A DNA stretch of 41,408 nucleotides from Chloroflexota bacterium (GTDB lineage Bacteria; Chloroflexota; UBA11872; UBA12225), in NCBI GenBank assembly GCA_947446285.1, contig CANFGH010000017.1, forward strand, positions 1 through 41,408, written 5' to 3'. Each line of letters begins with the position of its first letter. Position 1 is the stretch's first letter. The notes under the pieces are model-generated. The model searched no databases, was not told where the DNA came from, and saw nothing but the letters and a program-made list of their open reading frames with translations. Of this stretch, positions 8,998 to 17,650 are shown one piece after another. A program made the position numbers and the translations under genes.

Positions 8998-10143
8998 TCA
9001 CCAGTCACGCATCAAATCGGCCGCTGACAGTCCAGCATTCTGACCGAGGCCAAATGCGGTTGCAATCAAATTGCGTTGCCCGGCGACGATGTCACCGGCG
9101 GCAAAGAGACCGGGAACGGCAATCCCATCTGCGCCGACGACCGCTCCATCCTCGTCGACGACAAGAAGGCCCTCATCATCGGTTTTGAGGTCCCATCCGT
9201 CGTCAGTCGCCAGATACTCGCGGTTCGCCTTGAGACCGTAGTCAACGAAGAAACCGTCGGCAAAGACTTCGCGGCCGGACGAAAGCTTCAGGCCGAGAAG
9301 GTCGGTCCCCTTGCCGATATGGGCGGTGATCGGTTCGGTAATGACTTCGATGTTTCGCTCAGCAAGCGTTGCTCGCCGGGCATCGCTGAAATCTGGATCA
9401 GCGCCGTTCGTCAGGATGGTGATGTGACCCGTGAAGTCCTGGGCACCCCGGGCAATGCTCCAAGCAAAGTCGCCGGAAGCGACCACGGCGATGTGCTCGT
9501 CAAGGTGCAAGTGACCATCGCACCGGATACACACATGCCAGCCCTTCCGGTTGCCGGCGTAGCGGAAAAGGATTCGGTGGGTCTGATAGAGACGGTCGGC
9601 ACCTTCAGTGATGTCGATATCGGGCCAGATGTCCTCAAACCCGCTTGCAACGACCAATGATCGAGCGAGGAACCGTTCAGTCGTCAATTTGGTCCCGGCT
9701 TTCAGTGGTCGCGTCGACGCTTCGATGGCGAAGAGATGCCCCGCCGGAGCATGCACTCCCTCCGCCGGTTTCACGCGCGTCACGCGCAGGACCATGCCTC
9801 CGCGGCGCCAGATGCCGACGTGGCGCGATTTGCCTCCGATGGTGACCATTCTTCCGACCTGGGCACTCATCCACGCGGTGAGTGCATTGGCGAGCCGTGG
9901 GCCAGTGATCCCGGGGAAGACGGGGGCATCCTGGAATTCGACACTTTTCGACCAGAATGCCCTGCCCTTGCGCTGGCTTACCGCCCCTGCCTCGATCACC
10001 AAGACCGAGCGAGTTTGATGGGCCGCCGACACGGCCGATTGTGATCCCGCCGGACCAGACCCGATCACCGCCACGTCGAACACGGATGGCGGAGTGAGGG
10101 TGTCTTCCTGCTGGGCTTCTATCGGCGCACTTGCTTCGGTCAC
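8998..10143 (-). CDS. Thioredoxin-reductase-like FAD oxidoreductase
   Basis: The product is about 381 residues with an N-terminal FAD site (VAVIGSGPAGSQSAV), a redox pair CIRCDG (Cys205 and Cys208, thioredoxin-reductase position) followed by a second dinucleotide site (IAVVASGDFAWSIA), and the C-terminal GLFAAGDIVAGQRN motif plus AFGLGQNAG. This is the pattern of a low-molecular-weight thioredoxin reductase or ferredoxin/flavodoxin reductase relative. The start is set as GTG 10143, giving a 4-base GTGA overlap with the stop of the molybdopterin gene; an earlier GTG at 10164 would overlap by 25 bases. Translational coupling implies a joint job with that upstream gene. Confidence 0.85.
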   Translation of the reverse strand: MTEASAPIEAQQEDTLTPPSVFDVAVIGSGPAGSQSAVSAAHQTRSVLVIEAGAVSQRKGRAFWSKSVEFQDAPVFPGITGPRLANALTAWMSAQVGRMVTIGGKSRHVGIWRRGGMVLRVTRVKPAEGVHAPAGHLFAIEASTRPLKAGTKLTTERFLARSLVVASGFEDIWPDIDITEGADRLYQTHRILFRYAGNRKGWHVCIRCDGHLHLDEHIAVVASGDFAWSIARGAQDFTGHITILTNGADPDFSDARRATLAERNIEVITEPITAHIGKGTDLLGLKLSSGREVFADGFFVDYGLKANREYLATDDGWDLKTDDEGLLVVDEDGAVVGADGIAVPGLFAAGDIVAGQRNLIATAFGLGQNAGLSAADLMRDW

Positions 10144-10892
10144 CAGTGTCGTTCTTCTTTCCACGGGTCGGCATCGTTGTGATAGCCGTTCTGTTCCCAG
10201 AACCCGGGTCGGTCATGAGTAGTGAACTCGAGACCGCGCAACCACTTTGCGCTCTTCCAGAAATAGCGGGAGGGTACGACGAGGCGCAATGGCCACCCGT
10301 GTTCGGCGGTGATGTCATGTCCGTCTGCGCGGTGAGCCAACAGGACATCCTCGTCGAGGATTGATTCGAAGGGTACGTTCGCGGTGAAGCCGGCTTCTGC
10401 ATGAGCAATCACGAAGCGTGCGGACGACGTCGGCTGGACCATATCGAGGATGTGGCGAATCGGTACACCCTCCCACGACATGCCGAGTTTGCTCCAACGG
10501 GTTACGCAGTGGATGTCCGCGGTAGTTTCCAGCTGAGGCAAGGCCCGGAATGCCTGGTAATCAAGCTCAATCGGGTTTGCCACACAACCCCAGACCTTGA
10601 AGGACCAGGTCTTTGGGTCGAACCGAGGCACGGAACCGTAATGAAGGACTGGCCATCCGTTGGTGACGAACTGGCCGGGTGGCACACGGTCACGGACCGG
10701 TTCCGGTGTGCGTTCACGCAAGGCGTCGATTTTGGTCTCATCAACCCCCTTGCCCTTGAGTTTGCCGGGCAATCGAAAGAACACAGGCATACCCTCCAGG
10801 TGAAAAGTGTACGGCGTCAATGGTGTGGGTTGGAGGCGCAGTTCGGTCCAAGCGTCGGACGCGCCAGGGTGTTCGGAGTTCTGCCTCGACAT
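10140..10892 (-). CDS. Sulfite-oxidase-fold molybdopterin oxidoreductase
   Basis: From ATG 10892 the product is 250 residues and belongs to the cytoplasmic sulfite oxidase-like (COG2041) group. Key elements are PPGQFVTNGWPVLHYGSVP, the Mo ligand cysteine in ADIHCVTRWSKLGMSW (Cys129), FTANVPFESILDEDVLLA, HGWPLRLVVPSRYFWKSAKW and FWEQNGYHNDADPWKEER. No signal peptide or heme domain is visible, so it is likely cytoplasmic. A partner flavoprotein follows with overlapping codons. The natural electron donor or acceptor and substrate are unknown; sulfite or sulfoxide is a family-based guess. The longer frame to 10994 adds an unconvincing N-terminus. Confidence 0.87.
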   Translation of the reverse strand: MSRQNSEHPGASDAWTELRLQPTPLTPYTFHLEGMPVFFRLPGKLKGKGVDETKIDALRERTPEPVRDRVPPGQFVTNGWPVLHYGSVPRFDPKTWSFKVWGCVANPIELDYQAFRALPQLETTADIHCVTRWSKLGMSWEGVPIRHILDMVQPTSSARFVIAHAEAGFTANVPFESILDEDVLLAHRADGHDITAEHGWPLRLVVPSRYFWKSAKWLRGLEFTTHDRPGFWEQNGYHNDADPWKEERHW

Positions 10893-11017
10893 CAGTTGAA
10901 GGTGGGGAGGTGCTGCGAACCGAGATGCCGGTGACAACCGCAACAGGGTTACACTGCAGGCCGGGACCAACCGGCGCACGCTTGCGGTGCGCAAAACCCG
11001 ACAAGTGAGGCAATGTC

Positions 11018-12712
11018 ATGACGGCGATAGCACCGGCAACGGCAATTTCGAGCGACGACTCCGACACCACAAGCGCTTCAGTTGCCCGGACGGGTGGCGA
11101 GATGATCGTTGATGCGATGATCGCCTCGGGCGTCAGGCATGCATTCGGGATTGCCGGCGTCCACAATTTGCCGCTGTACGATGCACTTTACGACCGTGGA
11201 AAAATCACCACGTACGTGACCCGCCATGAACAGGGTGCCGCGTTCATGGCCGATGGATATGCGCGCGTCTCGGGGACGCCCGGCGTTGCGCTGGTAACAA
11301 CCGGGCCGGGTCTCACAAATACGGTGACGCCAATTGCGGGTTCCTGGTCCGATAGTGTCCCGGTTCTCGTGATCGGAACGGCCGGTGAAGTTCCTCTGCT
11401 TGGCAAGTACAAGGGCTACCTGCACGAATACAAGGACCAGCACGGGGTCATGGATGCGGCGGCCGGTAGCCGTCTGGTGACGCGAACTGAAGACCTTGAG
11501 ACTGCGACGATTGATCTTCTTGTTGGAATGCAGACCGGGCGTGCGCGACCAGCTGTTCTTGAAGTTCCAATAGACACGATGGCAGCGTCAGCGACAACCC
11601 GTCGCCATGCGGCTCCTTCGCACCCTTTAGTCCAGGTTCCGAACGCCGATGCCGTTCGCCGGACTGCCCTGATGCTGCGTCAGGCGACGCATCCCTTGAT
11701 TTTCGCCGGAGGTGGCGTGATTGCGTCCGGCGCACATGTCTTGTTGCTGCGTCTTGCAGAACTCTTGCGCGCTCCAGTTTTGACGTCAATCAGTGGGAAG
11801 GGAGCGATCCCGGACAGCAGCCCGTGGGCTGCGGGTTGCACCTGGAGGACATCCTCAGGGCCAGCTGACGGTTACCCAGATGAATGGCGCTTGGCCGATG
11901 CCGGGATTGTTGTTGGGAGTCGTCTCACGGGGATGTCCACGCGTGCTTGGCGTCTGCCGTTGCCAGCACGGCTTGCGCATCTTGACATTGACGCGTCCGA
12001 AATCGGCAAGAGTTACCCGGTTGAGGAACCCTTGATCGGCGATGCGCGTGCTGGTCTCGGGATGCTGCTTGCCGAACTCGATCGCCTCGGTGGGGATGGC
12101 GCGTCTGTATGGAAGTCTGAACAGATCAAGGCCATTCGTGACGCCGACGACCGGGCGGGTGAGGAGCGATGCGCCGATGCGTTGTCAGTGGTCAGGCAGG
12201 TGCGGGAAGGGCTGCCGGATGACGGCATTCTGGCGTGCGACCAATCAATTGCGTGCTACTGGTCGGTGCGACATTTCCGGGTTGATGCACCCCGGCGGTT
12301 CCTATATCCCGCCGGATCCGCGGCGCTTGGTTTCGGGTTGCCGGTCGGGATTGGTGCCCAAGTCGCGGCACCTGACCGACAGGTCGTTGTTCTGGCTGGC
12401 GATGGCGGGTTCCTGTTCACGGCGACCGAACTCGCGACAGCAGTGCAGTATGACTTGCCGGTAACCATCATCGTCTGCAACGACAATGCGTACGGGATGA
12501 TCAAGGCATCGCAGGAGCGTCGGTATGGCGGACGGGTCATCGACACCGTCTTGCGGAACCCCGACTTCGTGGCTTTCGGGCGATCCTTTGGGGCTTACGC
12601 GGAGAAGTTGCACGGGCCGACCGAAATTGGTGATGCAATAAAGGCCGCCCGACATCGCCCCGGTCCGTCCCTCTACGCGCTGGATATCGTGCTGGAACCA
12701 CCATTCCACTGA
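11018..12712 (+). CDS. ThDP-dependent acetolactate-synthase-like enzyme
   Basis: The 564-residue protein has all three domains of the ThDP decarboxylase/synthase family: the N-terminal Pyr domain with the catalytic glutamate in TRHEQGAAFMADGYAR (Glu71), a central domain (about 215-350), and the PP domain with GDGGFLFTATELATA...CNDNAYGMI, which binds ThDP and Mg2+. Compared with biosynthetic acetolactate synthase the first domain has a distinctive YKGYLHEYKDQHGVMD segment, and there is no neighbouring ilvN, so a catabolic decarboxylase (AruI-like or C-S lyase-type) is a reasonable alternative. ATG 11018 is preceded by GAGG about 8 bases upstream. It is divergent from the molybdopterin/flavoprotein pair. 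Confidence 0.88.
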   Translation: MTAIAPATAISSDDSDTTSASVARTGGEMIVDAMIASGVRHAFGIAGVHNLPLYDALYDRGKITTYVTRHEQGAAFMADGYARVSGTPGVALVTTGPGLTNTVTPIAGSWSDSVPVLVIGTAGEVPLLGKYKGYLHEYKDQHGVMDAAAGSRLVTRTEDLETATIDLLVGMQTGRARPAVLEVPIDTMAASATTRRHAAPSHPLVQVPNADAVRRTALMLRQATHPLIFAGGGVIASGAHVLLLRLAELLRAPVLTSISGKGAIPDSSPWAAGCTWRTSSGPADGYPDEWRLADAGIVVGSRLTGMSTRAWRLPLPARLAHLDIDASEIGKSYPVEEPLIGDARAGLGMLLAELDRLGGDGASVWKSEQIKAIRDADDRAGEERCADALSVVRQVREGLPDDGILACDQSIACYWSVRHFRVDAPRRFLYPAGSAALGFGLPVGIGAQVAAPDRQVVVLAGDGGFLFTATELATAVQYDLPVTIIVCNDNAYGMIKASQERRYGGRVIDTVLRNPDFVAFGRSFGAYAEKLHGPTEIGDAIKAARHRPGPSLYALDIVLEPPFH

Positions 12713-12748
12713 ATTGCGAGTGAAATGGTGAAACCGGAGACAGGTGGC

Positions 12749-13021
12749 TTACCCGCGGGTAAGACCCTCATCTCGAGGATGGGTCTTCTCGAGGATCAGC
12801 CGCTTGGCTTCAATTCCGCTGAAACCTTTGCGCTCAAGCTGAGTGCACCAGGATGCGAGCGTGCGCTTAGCGGGAAGGCGACGTGCGCGCGGTGGCGCTG
12901 AAACTGTCACGGTCGGCACGGCACTGCTGCTCCGGGCGGTGGTCGCGCGACGTGCGCGCTTTGGAGTCGATGCCTCGGGCGTCACGGAGTCGCTTTCGTT
13001 TGGAACCTCATGGCTGTCCAT
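12749..13021 (-). CDS. Small basic hypothetical protein
   Basis: The ATG at 13021 has an excellent Shine-Dalgarno, GGAAGGAG, seven bases upstream, and gives a 90-residue protein. The first half is disordered and rich in Ser, Ala, Pro and Arg (TPKRARRATTARSS); the second half looks like a short helical domain (LASWCTQLERKGFSGIEAKRLILE). No family is recognised. The basic linker plus a small helical C-terminus suggests a nucleic-acid or ribosome-associated role, but that is only a guess. It is convergent with the ThDP gene and divergent from the MIP channel. Confidence 0.55.
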   Translation of the reverse strand: MDSHEVPNESDSVTPEASTPKRARRATTARSSSAVPTVTVSAPPRARRLPAKRTLASWCTQLERKGFSGIEAKRLILEKTHPRDEGLTRG

Positions 13022-13224
13022 CGCTAACTCCTTCCAGTGTCCCAATGACCCGGGGCGGTCACGCCACGCATCCATGAAAGCATACGCATCTTGAGTAGCA
13101 ACGCGCGGGGCGGATCATGAGACTGTCGCCGCGCGTCATGAGAGGGAACAGTTGACGCGACCGTCGACGCGCCGCACTTGCGATGAGACGCGGCACGCGG
13201 TTATCCAGATCAGGAGAACGAACA

Positions 13225-13986
13225 ATGCCAAGAACGCCCCGGGTCGCCATGGCCCCCCGTCCCAAGAAGGATCCGGTTGAAAGCGATGAACCGGCAGTCT
13301 CGAGCGATGCAGTCGCTGGTGACATGCGGGTTGCATTCGCGGTCGAGATCGTCGGGACCTTCGCGCTGATCTTCATCAGTGTTGGCGCCTTGGCGGTGAC
13401 CCGCGCGAATGACGCGGTTGGCGCGGCGCTTGCGTACGGGCTGACGACAGCGGTCCTCATAGGCGCACTTGGGCACCTCAGTGCGGCACTCTTCAATCCG
13501 GCGGTCGCACTTGCGTTTGCGGTCACGGGACGCATGACCTTCCGTGATGCCGGGATTGCAACGATTGGCCAGGTGATCGGTGCGGTGCTTGGCGCGGCTG
13601 GGGTGGTGATTGCATTTCCGTCAGACATGATCCAGAAGGTGGCGAACGGAACTCCCGCCGTTGGACCTGGTGCCGGCGCATTCGGGGCTTGTGCTGCCGA
13701 GGCTGTTGCGACCTTCCTGATCACGATCGTGCTCTACGGGGCCTGGTTTGATCACCGCAACCGGTCCGCGTTGGGGCCACTGTATGCAGGGCTCGCCGTT
13801 GTTGCGGGGACCCTTGCGACGGCTGGGATCAGTGGCGGGATCATGAACCCGGCGCGGTGGTTCGGCCCTGCGCTCTACAACGCCACCTACAGCGAATTCT
13901 GGGTCTGGATCATCGGTCCATGCCTCGGCGCGGTCCTCGCCGGCGTGGTCTACCAGTTCGGGTTCCTGCGCGCACCTCGCGGCTGA
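13225..13986 (+). CDS. MIP-family channel (aquaporin/glyceroporin-like)
   Basis: From ATG 13225, which has CAGGAG about nine bases upstream, the product is 253 residues. It has the MIP architecture: six hydrophobic helices and two half-helices with NPA boxes, ALFNPAVALAFAVTGRM and GGIMNPARWFGPAL, and the family opening AFAVEIVGTFALIFISVGA. The first 35 residues are a charged cytoplasmic lead. The region before the first helix contains a proline/lysine-rich stretch not typical of the family. Water or small neutral solutes are the likely substrates; specificity residues were not resolved. Confidence 0.9.
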   Translation: MPRTPRVAMAPRPKKDPVESDEPAVSSDAVAGDMRVAFAVEIVGTFALIFISVGALAVTRANDAVGAALAYGLTTAVLIGALGHLSAALFNPAVALAFAVTGRMTFRDAGIATIGQVIGAVLGAAGVVIAFPSDMIQKVANGTPAVGPGAGAFGACAAEAVATFLITIVLYGAWFDHRNRSALGPLYAGLAVVAGTLATAGISGGIMNPARWFGPALYNATYSEFWVWIIGPCLGAVLAGVVYQFGFLRAPRG

Positions 13987-14081
13987 GAAGTATTCCGTCA
14001 ACCTGCAACCCAGTACGTGGTGGTGCGTTTGGATGAGTGAAGTCCCAAAGGTGCGGCCACACTGCTGGGACTCGACCAAGA

Positions 14082-14114
14082 GGGGCCGTCGGTATCGCCA
14101 GTGCCGACGGCCCC
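14082..14114. terminator. GC-rich hairpin between convergent genes
   Basis: An 11-bp perfect stem (GGGGCCGTCGG at 14082-14092 and CCGACGGCCCC at 14104-14114) encloses an 11-base loop. It lies between the convergent MIP and RraA-like genes, where a bidirectional terminator would be expected. There is no T-run on either side, so it may be a Rho-assisted or a weak terminator. Confidence 0.45.
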
Positions 14115-14145
14115 ACTGGATTCTGGGCAGCTGATTTCAGGCCTC

Positions 14146-14907
14146 TCAAGAGGCGTTCTTGGGCCGAGACGCTTCGTAGGCAGCAAGGGTTGCTGCATCT
14201 GGCGGATATGTGCCGATGATGCTTGCACCATCCCGGACACGGTTGAGGATGAAACGCTCCCGTCGCTCTTGTTCGATTGCCCTTAGGCCGACCTCACTTG
14301 CGAGGTGGCGAGGGATCACGATGACACCGTCGTCATCCCCTACGATTGCGTCGCCCGGGAAGACGGACACCCCGCCGCACGCAATTGGTCGCTGAATATC
14401 CACGGGGTGGTGGAGCGTCACGTTTGTGGCGGCGTGGGTCCCTGCCGAATAGGCCGGTAGGCCGACCGCGGCGATCCCCTCGGCATCGCGGAATGAGCCG
14501 TCCGTGACAATGCCTGCCCCACCGCGGACCTTCATCCGGCTGACCAGAATGTTGCCGATAGTGCCCGCGTGAATTTCCTCGCGTGCATCGATGACGAGGA
14601 CATCGCCATGGCCGATGTGTTCGATTGCGATGCGCTGGGCATTGGTCAGATTGTCGAAACGTCCTTCGAGAGCGTCTCCATCGAGGTCTTCCCGCATGGG
14701 TATGTACCTGAGCGTGTACGCCTTCCCCACGAGGCGCGTGCCCCTTGCGAGCGGTCGGACGCGACGCATGAACGGCGTGCGGATGCCGAACTTGAGTAGC
14801 ACCGAAGTCAGCGTGGCCGTGCTTACCTGTGCAAGACTCTCCATGGCCGTGTCCGGCAACAGTTGGCTGGGCGTTGGGTCAAAATCGGTGGTGGCAGGCG
14901 TACTCAT
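14146..14907 (-). CDS. RraA-like / HMG aldolase family protein
   Basis: The 253-residue product matches the RraA-like superfamily (4-hydroxy-4-methyl-2-oxoglutarate aldolase and the ribonuclease-E inhibitor fold). Visible are STATLTSVLLKFGIRT, the conserved GHGDVLVIDAREEIHAGTIG and GGAGIVTDGSFRDAEGI, and VFPGDAIVGDDDGVIVIPRH near the end; the D of GDxxxxDxDG-type loops is kept. Proteins of this length are usually metal-dependent aldolases or decarboxylases of 2-oxo acids rather than RraA itself. Start ATG 14907. It is downstream of the Nudix gene on the same strand, with about 50 bases between. Confidence 0.85.
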   Translation of the reverse strand: MSTPATTDFDPTPSQLLPDTAMESLAQVSTATLTSVLLKFGIRTPFMRRVRPLARGTRLVGKAYTLRYIPMREDLDGDALEGRFDNLTNAQRIAIEHIGHGDVLVIDAREEIHAGTIGNILVSRMKVRGGAGIVTDGSFRDAEGIAAVGLPAYSAGTHAATNVTLHHPVDIQRPIACGGVSVFPGDAIVGDDDGVIVIPRHLASEVGLRAIEQERRERFILNRVRDGASIIGTYPPDAATLAAYEASRPKNAS

Positions 14908-14959
14908 AAGCGAGCAGTGTACGGCGGAAACTGAGGTACCAAAGCTGCGCGGCCGACCC

Positions 14960-15619
14960 CTAGATCACTGGATGCGGGTAGCCCCGGCTTGTGAGATCGA
15001 TTGCGATTGCGGCCCGCCGGACATAGTGATCCGGGGACGGAATGAAGTCGGACGCACAGATCGTGCGAATACCGCAGGTTCGGTCAGGCATCCTGACCCG
15101 TGTTTGAACCTGTGCGCTTGCACCCACGATGAGCGAGACCAGATCGCGGACCGTAACGAGTTCAATTGATGCGACCTCGTCTGGGTTCGGAGTGAACGCC
15201 TCGAATGGCAAGGGGGTCTGCCATAGGTAGACATCCTGGAACTCGTTGTCGAGTACGCCATCCCGATGGCCCCCGATACTGATCCTTGTTCCAAGCGGGC
15301 GAAGTTCCGTGATCGGCGCAACCTGACCGATCTCCTCATCCATCTCCCTGATGACATCTGCGAGGACCTCACCGGCGGCGAAGTGGCCCCCGACGGAAAC
15401 GTCGAGACGGTCTGGCCACGTGTCCTTCATTCGACCCCGCCGCTGGATGATCACGCCTGGTTCAAACTCGCCGGTGGTGACCACTACCCAGCAATGGAAT
15501 GCCCGGTGCCAGTCGCCGTCACGGTGGACCAACTTTCGTGATTTTCTCTCACCAGTCAGTCGGCCGGCACGGTCAAGGACGTCGAAGAGTTCTTCAAATG
15601 AAGTGAAGTCGCCGGTCAC
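14960..15619 (-). CDS. Nudix hydrolase
   Basis: The 219-residue protein carries a Nudix box at GGHFAAGEVLADVIREMDEEIG. The catalytic glutamates of RE..EE.G are present. By my count there are six residues rather than seven between the first Glu and RE, a small departure from the textbook GX5EX7REUXEEXGU. Flanking sequence (RAFHCWVVVTTGE, RRGRMKDTWPDRLDVSV) resembles the isopentenyl-diphosphate-isomerase-like/thiamin-diphosphatase-like Nudix proteins. The start is GTG 15619 with an AAGG some 11 bases upstream. It follows the GT39 gene by about 42 bases on the same strand and may be in its operon. Confidence 0.82.
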   Translation of the reverse strand: MTGDFTSFEELFDVLDRAGRLTGERKSRKLVHRDGDWHRAFHCWVVVTTGEFEPGVIIQRRGRMKDTWPDRLDVSVGGHFAAGEVLADVIREMDEEIGQVAPITELRPLGTRISIGGHRDGVLDNEFQDVYLWQTPLPFEAFTPNPDEVASIELVTVRDLVSLIVGASAQVQTRVRMPDRTCGIRTICASDFIPSPDHYVRRAAIAIDLTSRGYPHPVI

Positions 15620-15661
15620 GAGAAGATGGCCTTTCGCGATACCCAGCCGGGCGAGGTCAGA

Positions 15662-17650
15662 TCAGTCTGTGCGGACAAAGACAACAAACACACCCGACTG
15701 GAATGCCGCTTCATACTGGTTGGCAAGGTAGCCGTGGGCGATCTTGCCAAGGACGGGGTCCCACAGGAACAGTGCGAGGACGTTGACCTCCTTGTCAATG
15801 ACGGTTCCATCGAATGCCGCCTCACCCCGTGCCGAGCGTGCTTCGATATCAGCCCACCAGACGTCCTGATCGATGAAACCGGTTTCGTGGGTGTAGTAAG
15901 CGACCTCGCGTGAAGCAACAAACCGTTCACCTGGTTTCAAGATGGTGTCGAGAAACATGGCCGTTTCGCGTTGCCCTGTGATGCCGTAGTTGTAGGCTGT
16001 CGAATACCCGGCGTCAGCTTGCGTGGTGTTGACGCCCCAGCTCCAGGCACACGTGAGCAAGACCCCGAGGATTGCGAACTGTCTGGGCAACTGGACCTTC
16101 CCAAGGACGGCCCCGAGGATCATGAACCCAAAGCCCATCAGGCCCGGCCACCCGAGCAGGGGAAGCACGAACCCATAGTCCCGGAACAGGACGAGGCGAT
16201 CTCCGATCACCAGTGAGAAGTAGCCGGTCATGCCCGCCAGCACGGTTGCGTAGGCGACCGGTTCCCACCAACTGAAAGATGGGATGCATCTGGCGATCAA
16301 GTATGCGACCCCGACGGCCAGGAAGGGCATCATCGTGATATGGTATTTCGGAAAGCTCGCCGCGAGCTTGATGAGGTAGACCAACCCAATACCCGCACCG
16401 GTGATCACGACGAAGTCAATCGGTTCGAGGCCCCACGCGAACTTGACACTCGGGTCAGGTCGCCATTTCGTTCTGACCCATCGCAATGGGGTTCCGACGA
16501 TATCGGTAACCCGCACGGCACCCGCCCAGATGAACAGGCCCATGAGGTATGGGGAAGTCCAAAGCGCGACGTGGCTGACGAGTTCCATGATTTGTGCCGG
16601 ATTGTCCAACCAGGAACCGGTCGATCCGGCAGCTTCGTCGAGTTCAAGCAACAAGATTTCAAACGGGAACTCGAAGGGCATTCCCATGCGGCTTGCAACC
16701 AACCACCACGTGCCAAGGAATAGACTTAGCCCACCACCCGCAATGACCGGTAGTTCGATGAGCAGTCTCCACGGTCTCCATGGCCTGCCGACAATCCGGT
16801 ACGCCGTCGCGACGCCGATGAGGGCCAGAATGGACGTCATTTTGGCCCATAATGAAAATGCAACTGTGACCATCGCAAAGAGAAGCAGGGCCACAGAGAG
16901 GGGATGCCTGAGCGGGCGCGGGTTTCCGAGGACTAGTGTGTAGGCAAGCATTGCCAAGCTGATAGTTGCAACGAGGACGGTCCCGTCGATATCCAAGAGA
17001 AGCGCACTCTGCAATACGAACGGATTGGTCATGTAGAGGCTGGATGCGATCGCAGCGTAGATTGGGGCGGCACGCGACACTGGCCAGATCACGGCGATTG
17101 ACGTGACAAATACGAGGCCAGCAGCGGTGGCGTTGCATGCGATCCCGAGCAACCTGGCCGACGTCTCGGTTTCGCCCAGCCGCTTGTACGCCTCACCAAG
17201 GGCAAAAACGTACAGGGGCGGATGCCAAAGCGCCCAATTAAAACGTTCGCTGAAGTCGCCGGGAACGAGGGTCTGGAGATGTCCCAGGTTACTCCACGGA
17301 AGTCCAGTTGACGCTACCGCGTGTCCGGCAAACGCGAACGCAGCTTCATCGTAGACGTATGGCTTGGTTAGTTGAGGTTCGGCAAATGACCACGCGAAAG
17401 TGCCAGAAATCCCGAGGATGAGGAGAGATACCGTCCAAATCGCGGCGAAACGGACGGCGGCGAGGAACCCGACGCGCACCATGGATGGCACTGGTGAGAT
17501 CGCTTCAACCGGATTTGCCGTCCCGGCTAAGGCGTGATCCTCAGTGTCGTCCTCGGCTTCATCCGGTTCTTGAAGCGGAACCTCAGGCTCCCGCAATCTC
17601 TCGGTCTTGCCAATCGACGACAACAGGTCTAGGTACGTTTCGGTCACCAT
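15662..17650 (-). CDS. GT39-family membrane glycosyltransferase
   Basis: The 662-residue protein has about eleven hydrophobic segments and the GT39/PMT-ArnT layout: a periplasmic acidic motif YVYDEAAFAFAGHAVA after the first helix and the HPPLYVFALGEAY motif that contacts the lipid-linked sugar. The soluble C-terminal 110 residues (SREVAYYTHETGFIDQDVWW) follow the last helix. Such enzymes transfer sugars from polyprenyl-phosphate donors to proteins or lipids at the outer face of the membrane. Acceptor and sugar cannot be read from sequence. Start ATG 17650. A Nudix gene follows on the same strand. Confidence 0.87.
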   Translation of the reverse strand: MVTETYLDLLSSIGKTERLREPEVPLQEPDEAEDDTEDHALAGTANPVEAISPVPSMVRVGFLAAVRFAAIWTVSLLILGISGTFAWSFAEPQLTKPYVYDEAAFAFAGHAVASTGLPWSNLGHLQTLVPGDFSERFNWALWHPPLYVFALGEAYKRLGETETSARLLGIACNATAAGLVFVTSIAVIWPVSRAAPIYAAIASSLYMTNPFVLQSALLLDIDGTVLVATISLAMLAYTLVLGNPRPLRHPLSVALLLFAMVTVAFSLWAKMTSILALIGVATAYRIVGRPWRPWRLLIELPVIAGGGLSLFLGTWWLVASRMGMPFEFPFEILLLELDEAAGSTGSWLDNPAQIMELVSHVALWTSPYLMGLFIWAGAVRVTDIVGTPLRWVRTKWRPDPSVKFAWGLEPIDFVVITGAGIGLVYLIKLAASFPKYHITMMPFLAVGVAYLIARCIPSFSWWEPVAYATVLAGMTGYFSLVIGDRLVLFRDYGFVLPLLGWPGLMGFGFMILGAVLGKVQLPRQFAILGVLLTCAWSWGVNTTQADAGYSTAYNYGITGQRETAMFLDTILKPGERFVASREVAYYTHETGFIDQDVWWADIEARSARGEAAFDGTVIDKEVNVLALFLWDPVLGKIAHGYLANQYEAAFQSGVFVVFVRTD

